Source: CALZFJ01 sp964459845 (GTDB lineage: Bacteria; Bacteroidota; Bacteroidia; Bacteroidales; Muribaculaceae). Taken from it: DNA of 46,063 nt. A program made the position numbers and the translations under genes. Below, piece by piece: positions 1 through 6,788 of this stretch (the stretch's first letter is position 1; every line of letters begins with the position of its first letter). The stretch spans positions 1 through 46,063 of the forward strand of contig CAYWOC010000018.1 of assembly GCA_964459845.1 (NCBI GenBank). Direction: 5' to 3'. Below the pieces are notes generated by a model. It had not been told where the DNA came from. It made no database searches and saw nothing but the letters and a program-made list of their open reading frames with translations.

Positions 1-51
<51 letters not shown>

Positions 52-94
52 ATTCATTGCCTAATCCTACTTACGCAAGACTTTCTTTTTCTTG

Positions 95-167
<73 letters not shown>

Positions 168-234
168 ATTTCTATCAAACTTTCTAAGAACTCTTGCAAA
201 ACATCCGAAAGTCATTATTTCCGTTTTGCGAGTG

Positions 235-266
235 CAAAGATATATCTAATTATTGAAAACTGCAAA
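235..266 (-). promoter_or_regulatory. Bacteroidetes-type promoter of the tRNA-Gly pair
   Basis: On the minus strand TTTG (263-266) is followed by exactly 20 bases and TATCTTTG (235-242), matching the -33 TTTG / -7 TAnnTTTG consensus of the primary sigma factor in this phylum. It lies about 70 bases upstream of the first tRNA. The rest of the 168-414 gap holds nothing I can recognise. Confidence 0.75.
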
Positions 267-414
267 TTTCAACTGAAAAAATTTCCCACTTTGCACAAAA
301 TTCAGTCAAAAAAGTTTCAATAATGACTGTTCTCACCTTTTTTATCTGCGACTATGCAACGATTCAGCACAGCCCACAGATTCAAAGCCAAAGTTCACCT
401 TATTCGCCTAATTT

Positions 415-990
415 TCAGCGAAGCAACTGCACAAATTCCTGTCGCAAAGCAGCATCTTCAAAAGCCCCACAATAGTCCATAGTGGTGGTGACACTCTCCT
501 GCTTCTCCACGCCACGCATCTTCATGCACAAGTGTCCAGCCTCGCACACTACTATAACGCCCTTCGTAGCCAATGCGCCATAAAGAGCCTTGCACACCTC
601 GCCAGTCAGCCTCTCTTGAACTTGCAGACGATGCGCATAGGTATCAACGATACGCGCCAACTTGCTCAAGCCCACCATTTCGCCATCGGGTATATAGCCT
701 ATCGACACCTTGCCGAAAAACGGAAGGATATGATGCTCACACAGCGAATAGAACTCAATATCCTTGACCACAACAATATTCGAGCCCTCATATTCAAACA
801 CTGCCGACTTGATTATCTTCTCGGCATCTTCGTCATAGCCTCTGGTGATGTCGAGAATGGCTTTTGCCGCCCTCACCGGAGTCTTCACAAGCCCTTCACG
901 CGATGGATCTTCGCCTATCAGTTCTATTATTTTCTTATAGTGTTCAGCTATTTGCTCAACAAGAGCCTCATCATATTTCTTCAATATCAT
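415..990 (-). CDS. folE: GTP cyclohydrolase I
   Basis: This 191-residue cytoplasmic enzyme converts GTP to 7,8-dihydroneopterin triphosphate, the first step of folate/pterin synthesis. The zinc-site motif CEHH is at residues 84-87, and the third ligand cysteine is at about 155 in the segment CEAGHLCMKMRG. The QERLTGEV and GVEKQESVTTT segments are typical of FolE. Length is normal for the short bacterial form. The ATG at 990 overlaps the stop of the upstream SPOR gene by four bases, so the two are translationally coupled at the end of the DUF1599-tpiA operon. Confidence 0.97.
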   Translation of the reverse strand: MILKKYDEALVEQIAEHYKKIIELIGEDPSREGLVKTPVRAAKAILDITRGYDEDAEKIIKSAVFEYEGSNIVVVKDIEFYSLCEHHILPFFGKVSIGYIPDGEMVGLSKLARIVDTYAHRLQVQERLTGEVCKALYGALATKGVIVVCEAGHLCMKMRGVEKQESVTTTMDYCGAFEDAALRQEFVQLLR

Positions 991-1481
991 AATGCCGCTA
1001 CTTTTATTCTGTCAGTCACTACTATCATCTCCCGCGAGAATGACGGGAACGCTTTCTTCATCTGCTTCATCGCCTCGACTGCCTCGGCATGCGTCTTGAA
1101 GTCGCCCACACGCAATCGCCACGACGGTGCTTTATACAGCAGATAGCAGTCCATTTCGGGGAACAGCGATGAAATCTGACGCTTGCGCGACATCGCCTCG
1201 CCCTTTGCAGTGCGCTGATTGTTGTCGGCAAACACCTGTATCCTGTATCCCACCTGATACCTGCTTGCCGCTTTCTGTGGTGCGCTGTCGGGATTGCCGC
1301 CTGTAGCTTTCAGGCGTTCTCCGAGTTCACTCGGCTGATGTATCTGTACCTGCTTGCCCGATGCTCCAACGATATGCTCCACTATGGTGGAATCGCCAGC
1401 CATGCCGGCACACAGTGCGTCGGCACTATTGCCTCCTGCAATCATCGCCGCAGCCATCAACGCAAATGTATATCTACTCAT
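987..1481 (-). CDS. SPOR-domain-like secreted protein
   Basis: This 164-residue protein has an N-terminal signal peptide (hydrophobic residues about 5-23, Ala-rich cleavage region), a low-complexity linker, and a C-terminal domain from about 75 to 160 containing YRIQVFADNNQ and WRLRVGDFKTHAEA. These are the two alpha/beta repeats of SPOR folds, which bind denuded peptidoglycan strands. It is probably periplasmic or envelope-associated. It sits between tpiA and folE and overlaps folE by four bases. The domain call is from motif reading; the exact role in division or cell-wall maintenance is unknown. Confidence 0.75.
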   Translation of the reverse strand: MSRYTFALMAAAMIAGGNSADALCAGMAGDSTIVEHIVGASGKQVQIHQPSELGERLKATGGNPDSAPQKAASRYQVGYRIQVFADNNQRTAKGEAMSRKRQISSLFPEMDCYLLYKAPSWRLRVGDFKTHAEAVEAMKQMKKAFPSFSREMIVVTDRIKVAAL

Positions 1482-1540
1482 AGCTCCCTTAACCGTACCT
1501 AAGTTATAATATTTATCAATAAAAGAAATAAGGTACGCCG

Positions 1541-1572
1541 AGCGTATCGTGGAATTTCATCCGCGACACGCT
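1541..1572 (-). terminator. Hairpin between tpiA and the SPOR gene (possible terminator or attenuator)
   Basis: AGCGT (1541-1545) pairs with ACGCT (1568-1572), and TCG/CGA and TGG/CCG continue the stem after one mismatch. On the minus strand it is followed by a moderately T-rich stretch (CTTATTTCTTTT). It could reduce read-through from tpiA into the SPOR-folE pair. Confidence 0.35.
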
Positions 1573-1644
1573 GGCTTCACCCTGTTATTTTTGCCATATA
1601 TATCAAATTATATATATCGGCAGTCTTGTCCAGCTTTCGGCTTA

Positions 1645-2397
1645 TTAGAATGCTGTAACAATACCCATGAATGACTCTGCGTCAAGAGCAGCGCCACCAA
1701 TCAAACCGCCGTCAACATCTGGCTTAGCGAACAATTCTTTTGCGTTTGAAGGCTTGCAGCTACCGCCATAAAGGATAGTAGTGTCTTCTGCCACTTGCTT
1801 GCCATATTTCTCAGCGATAAGGCTGCGGATGAATGCGTGAATCTCCTCAGCTTGGTCGGCAGTCGCAGTTTTGCCTGTACCGATAGCCCATACTGGCTCG
1901 TAAGCAAGAACGATGTTTGCAAATTCTTCAGCAGATAGGCTGAATACTGATGCCAACTGAGCAGCTACCACTTCGTTTTGCTTGTTTGCTTCGCGCTCCT
2001 CAAGAACTTCACCGATGCAGAAGATTACCTTCAAGCCGTTTTCAAGAGCAAGTTTCACCTTTTCTGCAAGGATTTCTACCGTCTCATGATAGTAAGCACG
2101 ACGCTCAGAGTGGCCAAGGATTACATAGTTGGCACCTGTTGATGCTACCATTGCAGCCGAAACTTCGCCAGTGAAAGCACCCTTAGCTTTGTCGGCACAG
2201 TTTTCTGCGCTCAAGCCGAGCTTGTTTGAGTCGATTACAGCCTTAACCGCTGTAAGGTGAGTGAAAGGGACACCGATTACAACATCACATTTAGGTGTTA
2301 CGTTCTTCAATGCTTCGTTTACTTCACTTGCCAATTTCACACCTTCAGGCACTGTAGTATTCATCTTCCAGTTGCCTGCAACAATATTCTTTCTCAT
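1645..2397 (-). CDS. tpiA: Triosephosphate isomerase
   Basis: This 250-residue TIM-barrel enzyme interconverts dihydroxyacetone phosphate and glyceraldehyde 3-phosphate in glycolysis. The catalytic residues are visible: K11 in GNWKMN, H96 in ILGHSERR and E167 in LAYEPVWAIGTG. The phosphate-gripping GGS and GGAALD segments are near the C-terminus. Length is standard. It lies 44 bases downstream of the BT_3928-like gene. A TAAATTTG box at 2437-2444 overlaps the end of that gene and could give an extra internal promoter, but no TTTG is seen at the right spacing. Confidence 0.98.
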   Translation of the reverse strand: MRKNIVAGNWKMNTTVPEGVKLASEVNEALKNVTPKCDVVIGVPFTHLTAVKAVIDSNKLGLSAENCADKAKGAFTGEVSAAMVASTGANYVILGHSERRAYYHETVEILAEKVKLALENGLKVIFCIGEVLEEREANKQNEVVAAQLASVFSLSAEEFANIVLAYEPVWAIGTGKTATADQAEEIHAFIRSLIAEKYGKQVAEDTTILYGGSCKPSNAKELFAKPDVDGGLIGGAALDAESFMGIVTAF

Positions 2398-2441
2398 TTC
2401 AGTTATTAATAATTTATATGTGTTCTAAATTTTCTGCAAAT

Positions 2442-3773
2442 TTACGCTTTATTTTCCTTTTTCGCACGCCTTTTCCCTCTAATTTTCCATAATAGGTGTG
2501 TTCTATTTATTATGAGCAGCAAAAGCATAGCCGCAAGATACCCCGAAGTGAGTGACGAGAGCCATTTCCTGGCATTGAAATCGGCTGCAACGCTGCTCAT
2601 ATCGTTGCTCGACGAAATCAAGTCCATCGACACCGACTGCAATGTGCGTTTCCACTCTATCTTGCCGTCTCTCAGATACACTATGGATGGATTGCCGCGC
2701 GCCAGCATCTTTATCAGGCTGTCGTCGGCATGATAAAGCTCATAAGATGCCATCGACAGGTCGTTCCACTCCTCAAGCTCAACCTCGCTCGCCGATGTTA
2801 TGCCTATCACATTTATGCCGTGCGACTGCGCATAGTCATATATCTCGTTTATCAGATAGGTGCAGGACACGCCCACGCTTGCCATGTCAGGGAATAGAAA
2901 CAGCAGTTGCTCGCCTTCGGTGACTATGGCACTGTCGGCTGGCTCGAAATTTTTGTCAAGAAGCGATATGTGCAGGTCGGCATCGTCCGTCTGCTTGGTT
3001 TTTGCTCCGGCTTTGAGATGCCTATCGACAAATGTCCACGACTCATCGGGCAGACTGTCGATTGTGAAATCACGCTGCACTCCGTCTTTTTCATACACGA
3101 AAACGAAGTCGCTGCCATCGTCCTCACATTCATCATCGGTGGCATCCTGCATCAGCACGCTGCCCACTGGGAATGGGCGGAAATCCACAAGAGGCTGATA
3201 GTAATACCCCACAAACGCTATAAGCAGCACATATGCCGACGACATGAAGCCAACAATCCACTGCACAGCAAAACCATAGATATTCTTGACACGCTTGTTA
3301 AACTTAACGAGATAGCAAACTCCGAGCGTCAATGCCACATTTTTCCAGAATGTAGCCCAGTTGCTAAGAACAAGTGCGTCGCCGAAGCAGCCACAGTCGC
3401 TCACACTGTCGGTGAGCGCGAGATATAGCGTGAGCGGCAGCATCACTGCCATCATAAGCAGCATAGTCACTGGCGCAAAACGCCTGTATGCCCCAAGAAG
3501 CGTGAACACGCCAAGCAGGAATTCCACCCCCGAAACCGCCATCGCCATAAACAGCAGCAAGCCATCGAAATCGGAAAAGCCGAATGACGTGAGATATTCT
3601 CCGAATTTATACACACTTCCCCATGGATCGATGGCTTTGGTGAATCCTGAGAATATGAACACGCCGCCTATAATGAAGCGCAACAGCACAACTGCCGAAA
3701 TGCCCCATGATCCGCCATACAGCTTTATGCGACTTTTTTCATTTTTCTCCATATTCCAATTTGATGAGGGCAA
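2442..3773 (-). CDS. DoxX/MauE-like membrane protein (BT_3928-type)
   Basis: This is a 443-residue inner-membrane protein. The N-terminal 200 residues hold five or so hydrophobic segments in a DoxX/MauE arrangement, with a pair of cysteines in SDCGCFGD at about 126-133. Beyond about residue 210 a soluble region follows, with a lone C in GVSCTYLI where a thioredoxin-like fold would carry its active site, and a last TM near residues 408-423. This matches the conserved Bacteroidetes family called BT_3928, linked by MauE homology to electron transfer or disulfide chemistry (inference). It overlaps the end of the DUF1599 gene by 35 bases and precedes tpiA. Confidence 0.75.
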   Translation of the reverse strand: MPSSNWNMEKNEKSRIKLYGGSWGISAVVLLRFIIGGVFIFSGFTKAIDPWGSVYKFGEYLTSFGFSDFDGLLLFMAMAVSGVEFLLGVFTLLGAYRRFAPVTMLLMMAVMLPLTLYLALTDSVSDCGCFGDALVLSNWATFWKNVALTLGVCYLVKFNKRVKNIYGFAVQWIVGFMSSAYVLLIAFVGYYYQPLVDFRPFPVGSVLMQDATDDECEDDGSDFVFVYEKDGVQRDFTIDSLPDESWTFVDRHLKAGAKTKQTDDADLHISLLDKNFEPADSAIVTEGEQLLFLFPDMASVGVSCTYLINEIYDYAQSHGINVIGITSASEVELEEWNDLSMASYELYHADDSLIKMLARGNPSIVYLRDGKIEWKRTLQSVSMDLISSSNDMSSVAADFNARKWLSSLTSGYLAAMLLLLIINRTHLLWKIRGKRRAKKENKA

Positions 3774-4284
3774 ACAGCGAATAGTTTATCATGTCCATAT
3801 AGTTGGCATCAATGCCTTCCGATACGAGAGTGTTGCCGTTAAGGTCCTCAATCTGCTTCGTGCGCTGGATTTTTGTCAATATCAAGTCGGTATATGAGTT
3901 CACGCGCATGCTGCGCCAAGCCTCGCCATAGTCGGCATTCTTAGCATACATCAGTTCCTTAGTCTCCGTAATATATTCGTCGTAAAGCTCCACCGCCTTC
4001 TCATTGTTGATATCCACATTGTCGCAGAAACCGAGCGCAAGCTGTATCAGTCCTATCACGCCATAGTTCACTATGCCGATAAACTCTGGATAAATCCCCT
4101 CGCCCACTTTCGATTCCTTATTGATTTCGAGTGTGCGTATGCGCTTAGCCTTGATAAATATCTGGTCGGTAATCGACTCGGGGCGCATAATGCGCCACGA
4201 TGCCCCATAATCGTGAAGCTTCTTCACAAATAGGTCGCGGCATATTCCTATCACATGATCAAATTGGGCTTTTGTATCTGCCAT
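3739..4284 (-). CDS. DUF1599 protein (nucleotide modification associated domain 1), internally duplicated
   Basis: This 181-residue soluble protein is built of two clear repeats: residues about 13-85 contain YGASWRIMRPESITD, and residues about 107-176 contain YGEAWRSMRVNSYTD. Each is followed by a K-R-rich helix and a NYGVIGLIQL / NYSLFALIKL helix. The family (PF07659) is listed as associated with nucleotide modification; the biochemical role is not established. It is the first gene of the operon leading to tpiA and folE, behind a perfect promoter at 4422-4453. Confidence 0.8.
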   Translation of the reverse strand: MADTKAQFDHVIGICRDLFVKKLHDYGASWRIMRPESITDQIFIKAKRIRTLEINKESKVGEGIYPEFIGIVNYGVIGLIQLALGFCDNVDINNEKAVELYDEYITETKELMYAKNADYGEAWRSMRVNSYTDLILTKIQRTKQIEDLNGNTLVSEGIDANYMDMINYSLFALIKLEYGEK

Positions 4285-4421
4285 ATTCTTGATGTTTTTC
4301 TTGAATTACTTTTTTCCCTTTATTATTCAGCACCACTCAATTCCAATCTGTCAAAGTGGAATTTGGGAGATATTTTGAATTTCTTACGTGCGGATTCAAA
4401 ACATAAATGTGCTTACCGCCA

Positions 4422-4453
4422 CAAAATTAATAATGATTTTTGTATATCACAAA
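4422..4453 (-). promoter_or_regulatory. Promoter of the DUF1599-tpiA-folE operon
   Basis: On the minus strand TTTG (4450-4453), a 20-base spacer and TAATTTTG (4422-4429) match the Bacteroidetes consensus. The ATG of the DUF1599 gene is about 137 bases downstream; I see no other gene in that leader. Confidence 0.7.
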
Positions 4454-4470
4454 TTTAGCAGTGCCTATAA

Positions 4471-4516
4471 GACAAAACAAGTGCCGAACAAGCCATAGCG
4501 GCTGCATCGGCACTTG
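4471..4516 (-). terminator. Intrinsic terminator of the ncRNA
   Basis: CAAGTGCCGA (4478-4487) pairs perfectly with TCGGCACTTG (4507-4516). A smaller AGCC/GGCT hairpin forms inside the loop, and the minus strand continues TTTTGTC. It ends the RNA that starts near 4718 and isolates it from the DUF1599 operon promoter just downstream. Confidence 0.8.
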
Positions 4517-4718
4517 GTATATAAGCCACATCAAAGGGATACGATGAAACTCCGATAATCAGGATTTGAGGTCTTCCTACCCTTTGTAATCCGCCTTGCT
4601 AAAAAGCACCTCTTACGAAGTTGGGGCCCGCCATTGGGAACGAAAGCTTGTCTCGGTATTTCATAAAAAATTGATGAGTTTCCCAGTCAGCTTTGATGTG
4701 GTTTTTCTCATCTTTTGT
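4471..4718 (-). ncRNA. Structured non-coding RNA, candidate 6S-like regulator
   Basis: This is an intergenic transcription unit with its own consensus promoter (4725-4754), no plausible ORF and an intrinsic terminator. CCACATCAAAG (4693-4703 read on minus) pairs over 11 bp with CTTTGATGTGG (4526-4536), enclosing 156 nt; the closed structure is 178 nt long, about the size of 6S RNA. A competing hairpin, CAAAGGG/CCCTTTG, uses the same CTTTG bases, so the two helices exclude each other. A conserved-looking GGCGGGCCCCAAC segment lies in the interior. 6S/Bacteroidales-1 identity is a suggestion from architecture, not a database match; tmRNA, SRP and RNase P features are absent. Confidence 0.7.
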
Positions 4719-4724
4719 ATTGCA

Positions 4725-4754
4725 AATATACTATGAATAATTATATCCTCCAAA
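4725..4754 (-). promoter_or_regulatory. Promoter of the ncRNA
   Basis: On the minus strand TTTG lies at 4751-4754 and TATATTTG at 4725-4732. The bases between them, 4733-4750, make an 18-base spacer, within the allowed range. Transcription should start near 4718. Confidence 0.75.
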
Positions 4755-4805
4755 CTTTTCTTGCTCATATTTGCAATATTTTTTTACGGCCCACTCATTC
4801 CATCG

Positions 4806-5822
4806 CTAAAATAGCCTTATGCACACAGGCTTACTGAGGCTGATGTCGTCTTCATTTTTATGCGTGAGCATTCCGGTTTCAGCATCGCGGCGATAGATTT
4901 CTATCACATTGCTGTCGCGGCAAGCCACGAGTATCCAGCGTCCGCAGGGAGTTATGGCAAAATTCCGTGGGTGCAGCCCCGTAGGTTGATGCCCGGCGAG
5001 TTCTATGCTTCCGTCGCCAGCCACCTTATATATGTATATGCCATCATCCACACGACGCATACTCGCATATAGCCACTTCCCGTCGGGAGAAAGATGTATA
5101 TCGGCTGCGGCGGCAAAGCTGTCGGCATCCATAGCCACCGTCTGCCGCAAGTCGAGCTTTCCGCTCTTGGCATCATAGCCCATCACCATCATCTCGCAGC
5201 TCTTCTCTGTGAGCAGATAAAACACCGAGCCTTGCGCATTGAACACTCCGCATCGCGGTCCGCACCCCTTTTTAAGCCGAATTGTGCTATCTTCTCCAAG
5301 CTCGCAATGTCCGCTGCCATCTTTCGTCACTTTAGTAACATACAGACAATCGGCACAGAAATCCACCACAAGCAGATGTCTGCCATCAGCAGAAATAGTG
5401 GCTGAATGAATGCGGCTTTTGCGGCGGCGGTCGCAATACGCGATAAATTGGCTCCACATTCCCAACGAGCCGTCACTGTCGATTGAACATACAGCCAGCG
5501 ATCCGTCGCCGAAATTCGACACCATGACATCATCGCCCACTTGCAATATATGGCATGGTCCCCATCCGAAATCGGGGACACTGCCTATCAGGCTCATAGC
5601 TCCCGTTTTCGCATCGAGACTTATTGCAGTCACCGTCGAATCGTTTTCTCCGTTCTCGTTCACCGCATATATGGCATCACCACTTGGCGAAATCGTCAGA
5701 AACGACGGATTCTCGGTCTGTATTTCGCCAAGCCGCACAGCCTTGCCCGTATCTGGGTCAAATTCATAGCTATACACTCCTTGCGAGCCACAATCGGTGT
5801 ATGTTCCCACTATCAGTTTCAT
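4806..5822 (-). CDS. Lactonase-family seven-bladed beta-propeller (6-phosphogluconolactonase-like)
   Basis: This is a 338-residue protein with repeated propeller motifs such as NPSFLTISPSGDAIYAV, HSATISADGRHLLVVD, DIHLSPDGKWLYASMR and NFAITPCGRWILVACRD, typical of the PF10282 lactonase family. Members hydrolyse 6-phosphogluconolactone or related sugar lactones; substrate here is not proven. No signal peptide is present. The frame is open from an ATG at 5852, but the family begins at KLIVGTYT and the promoter at 5866-5897 would leave only about 7 bases of leader, so I prefer the ATG at 5822. Confidence 0.85.
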   Translation of the reverse strand: MKLIVGTYTDCGSQGVYSYEFDPDTGKAVRLGEIQTENPSFLTISPSGDAIYAVNENGENDSTVTAISLDAKTGAMSLIGSVPDFGWGPCHILQVGDDVMVSNFGDGSLAVCSIDSDGSLGMWSQFIAYCDRRRKSRIHSATISADGRHLLVVDFCADCLYVTKVTKDGSGHCELGEDSTIRLKKGCGPRCGVFNAQGSVFYLLTEKSCEMMVMGYDAKSGKLDLRQTVAMDADSFAAAADIHLSPDGKWLYASMRRVDDGIYIYKVAGDGSIELAGHQPTGLHPRNFAITPCGRWILVACRDSNVIEIYRRDAETGMLTHKNEDDISLSKPVCIRLF

Positions 5823-5865
5823 ATTCTCAGCGTCAATTACCTCATTTTGCATTTTATTTCCGCCA

Positions 5866-5897
5866 CAAATTTACCAATTACACCAATCTTCCACAAA
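5866..5897 (-). promoter_or_regulatory. Promoter of the lactonase gene
   Basis: The minus strand has TTTG (5894-5897), a 20-base spacer and TAAATTTG (5866-5873), an exact match to the consensus, about 45-50 bases from the preferred start codon. Confidence 0.7.
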
Positions 5898-5935
5898 ATT
5901 TTCACAACATTACATTAACTTAATTATAAAAAGGC

Positions 5936-5966
5936 TTGGATAAATATAACTAATTAATTATATTTG
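5936..5966 (+). promoter_or_regulatory. Promoter of the first toxin-antitoxin pair
   Basis: TATATTTG lies at 5959-5966, with TTGG at 5936-5939 in the -33 position. The palindrome TAATTAATTA (5951-5960) touches the -7 box and is a plausible operator for the HTH antitoxin. Confidence 0.55.
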
Positions 5967-5986
5967 TAGCAATATAAATTTACTAT

Positions 5987-6334
5987 ATGGCTACAGATAT
6001 CCGCACAATATATCAAACACAGGAATTTAAGGACTTTTATTCCACTCTTGACATTCGTGTGCAAGAAAAATTCAATTATGCGTTTAATATTGTCCAAACT
6101 GTATATGCCATTCCGACAAAGCAAGTTAAGCACTTAATTGGCACTGATCTATATGAAATGCGAATATCAGTTGGGAATAACGAATATCGGACAATATTAT
6201 TCGCTATAGACCATTCAAACATAATTCAAGCAACTCGCATCATATTACTGAACGGTTTCTTGAAAAAATCCACAAAAGATTATAAAAAGCAGATAATTAT
6301 AGCACAGAATATTTTAAAGAAATTTGAGTTATGA
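5987..6334 (+). CDS. HigB-like toxin (RelE/ParE superfamily, Gp49 type)
   Basis: This small basic 115-residue protein has the Gp49/RelE layout: a helical N-terminal hairpin, then VKHLIGTDLYEMRISVGNNEYRTILFAI, the beta-sheet with conserved Arg residues, and a hydrophobic strand IIQATRIILLNGFLKKS, followed by a basic helix. Relatives cleave ribosome-bound mRNA. The toxin gene precedes its antitoxin, the HigBA order, with a four-base ATGA overlap. All core elements are present, so it should be functional. Base composition is AT-rich compared with the flanking housekeeping genes, consistent with horizontal acquisition. Confidence 0.85.
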   Translation: MATDIRTIYQTQEFKDFYSTLDIRVQEKFNYAFNIVQTVYAIPTKQVKHLIGTDLYEMRISVGNNEYRTILFAIDHSNIIQATRIILLNGFLKKSTKDYKKQIIIAQNILKKFEL

Positions 6335-6657
6335 AAACATTGGATATAAATAAATTAGAAAAATTATCGACCACTAATCAGATGCTGGATAATGAATATG
6401 GGCAACATGGGACAAAAAGCCGGGATGTCTTTGATGAAAAATCAGTAGCGTGGTTCTATGGTGAAATTCTTCGCGACCGTCGCAAAGCTCTTAAACTGAC
6501 ACAAAAGCAGCTTGCGCAGAAGGTCGGAAAGGAACAAAGTTACATAGCAAGAGTAGAAAAAGGCGAAACCGACATTCAATTATCAAGTTTTTTCCGCATT
6601 GCAAAAGCCCTTGGCATTGAATTTATTCCTACATTTAAAGCATCATCTGCACTTTAG
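6331..6657 (+). CDS. HigA-like antitoxin, XRE-family HTH
   Basis: This 108-residue protein has a helix-turn-helix from about 47 to 100: LRDRRKALKLTQKQLAQKVGKEQSYIARVEKGETDIQLSSFFRIAKALG is the classic Cro/C1 pattern. The N-terminal 45 residues presumably contact the toxin. Start overlaps the toxin stop. It should neutralise the upstream HigB-like toxin and repress the operon at the palindrome near 5951-5960 (inference). A terminator follows at 6706-6751. Confidence 0.88.
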   Translation: MKTLDINKLEKLSTTNQMLDNEYGQHGTKSRDVFDEKSVAWFYGEILRDRRKALKLTQKQLAQKVGKEQSYIARVEKGETDIQLSSFFRIAKALGIEFIPTFKASSAL

Positions 6658-6705
6658 TATAAATGTAGCTAATTCGGTTATATAGATTTAGCATAGATAT
6701 ACAAG

Positions 6706-6751
6706 CAGCCGCCATCGGGGAGTTTCACACCTCGGTAGCGGCTGTCTTATT
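6706..6751 (+). terminator. Intrinsic terminator after the toxin-antitoxin pair
   Basis: CAGCCGC (from 6706) pairs with GCGGCTG (ending 6744), with CGGGG/CCTCG-like pairing inside, and the plus strand continues TCTTATTTTC. The minus-strand side is not T-rich, so it mainly serves the toxin-antitoxin operon. Confidence 0.65.
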
Positions 6752-6788
6752 TTCTGTTGCCCAGTATTTTATACTGCGATCTTCTGTT

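Noticed and set aside
532..1146. 204-codon plus-strand ORF opposite folE
   Set aside because: It is an antisense shadow of folE and the SPOR gene, whose proteins are clearly recognisable.
4471..4718. tmRNA, SRP RNA or RNase P RNA
   Set aside because: No tag reading frame or tRNA-like ends, no GGAAG-type SRP loop pattern, and too short for RNase P.
4478..4718. Riboswitch of the DUF1599 operon
   Set aside because: The RNA ends at a strong terminator and the operon has its own perfect promoter (4422-4453) downstream of it.
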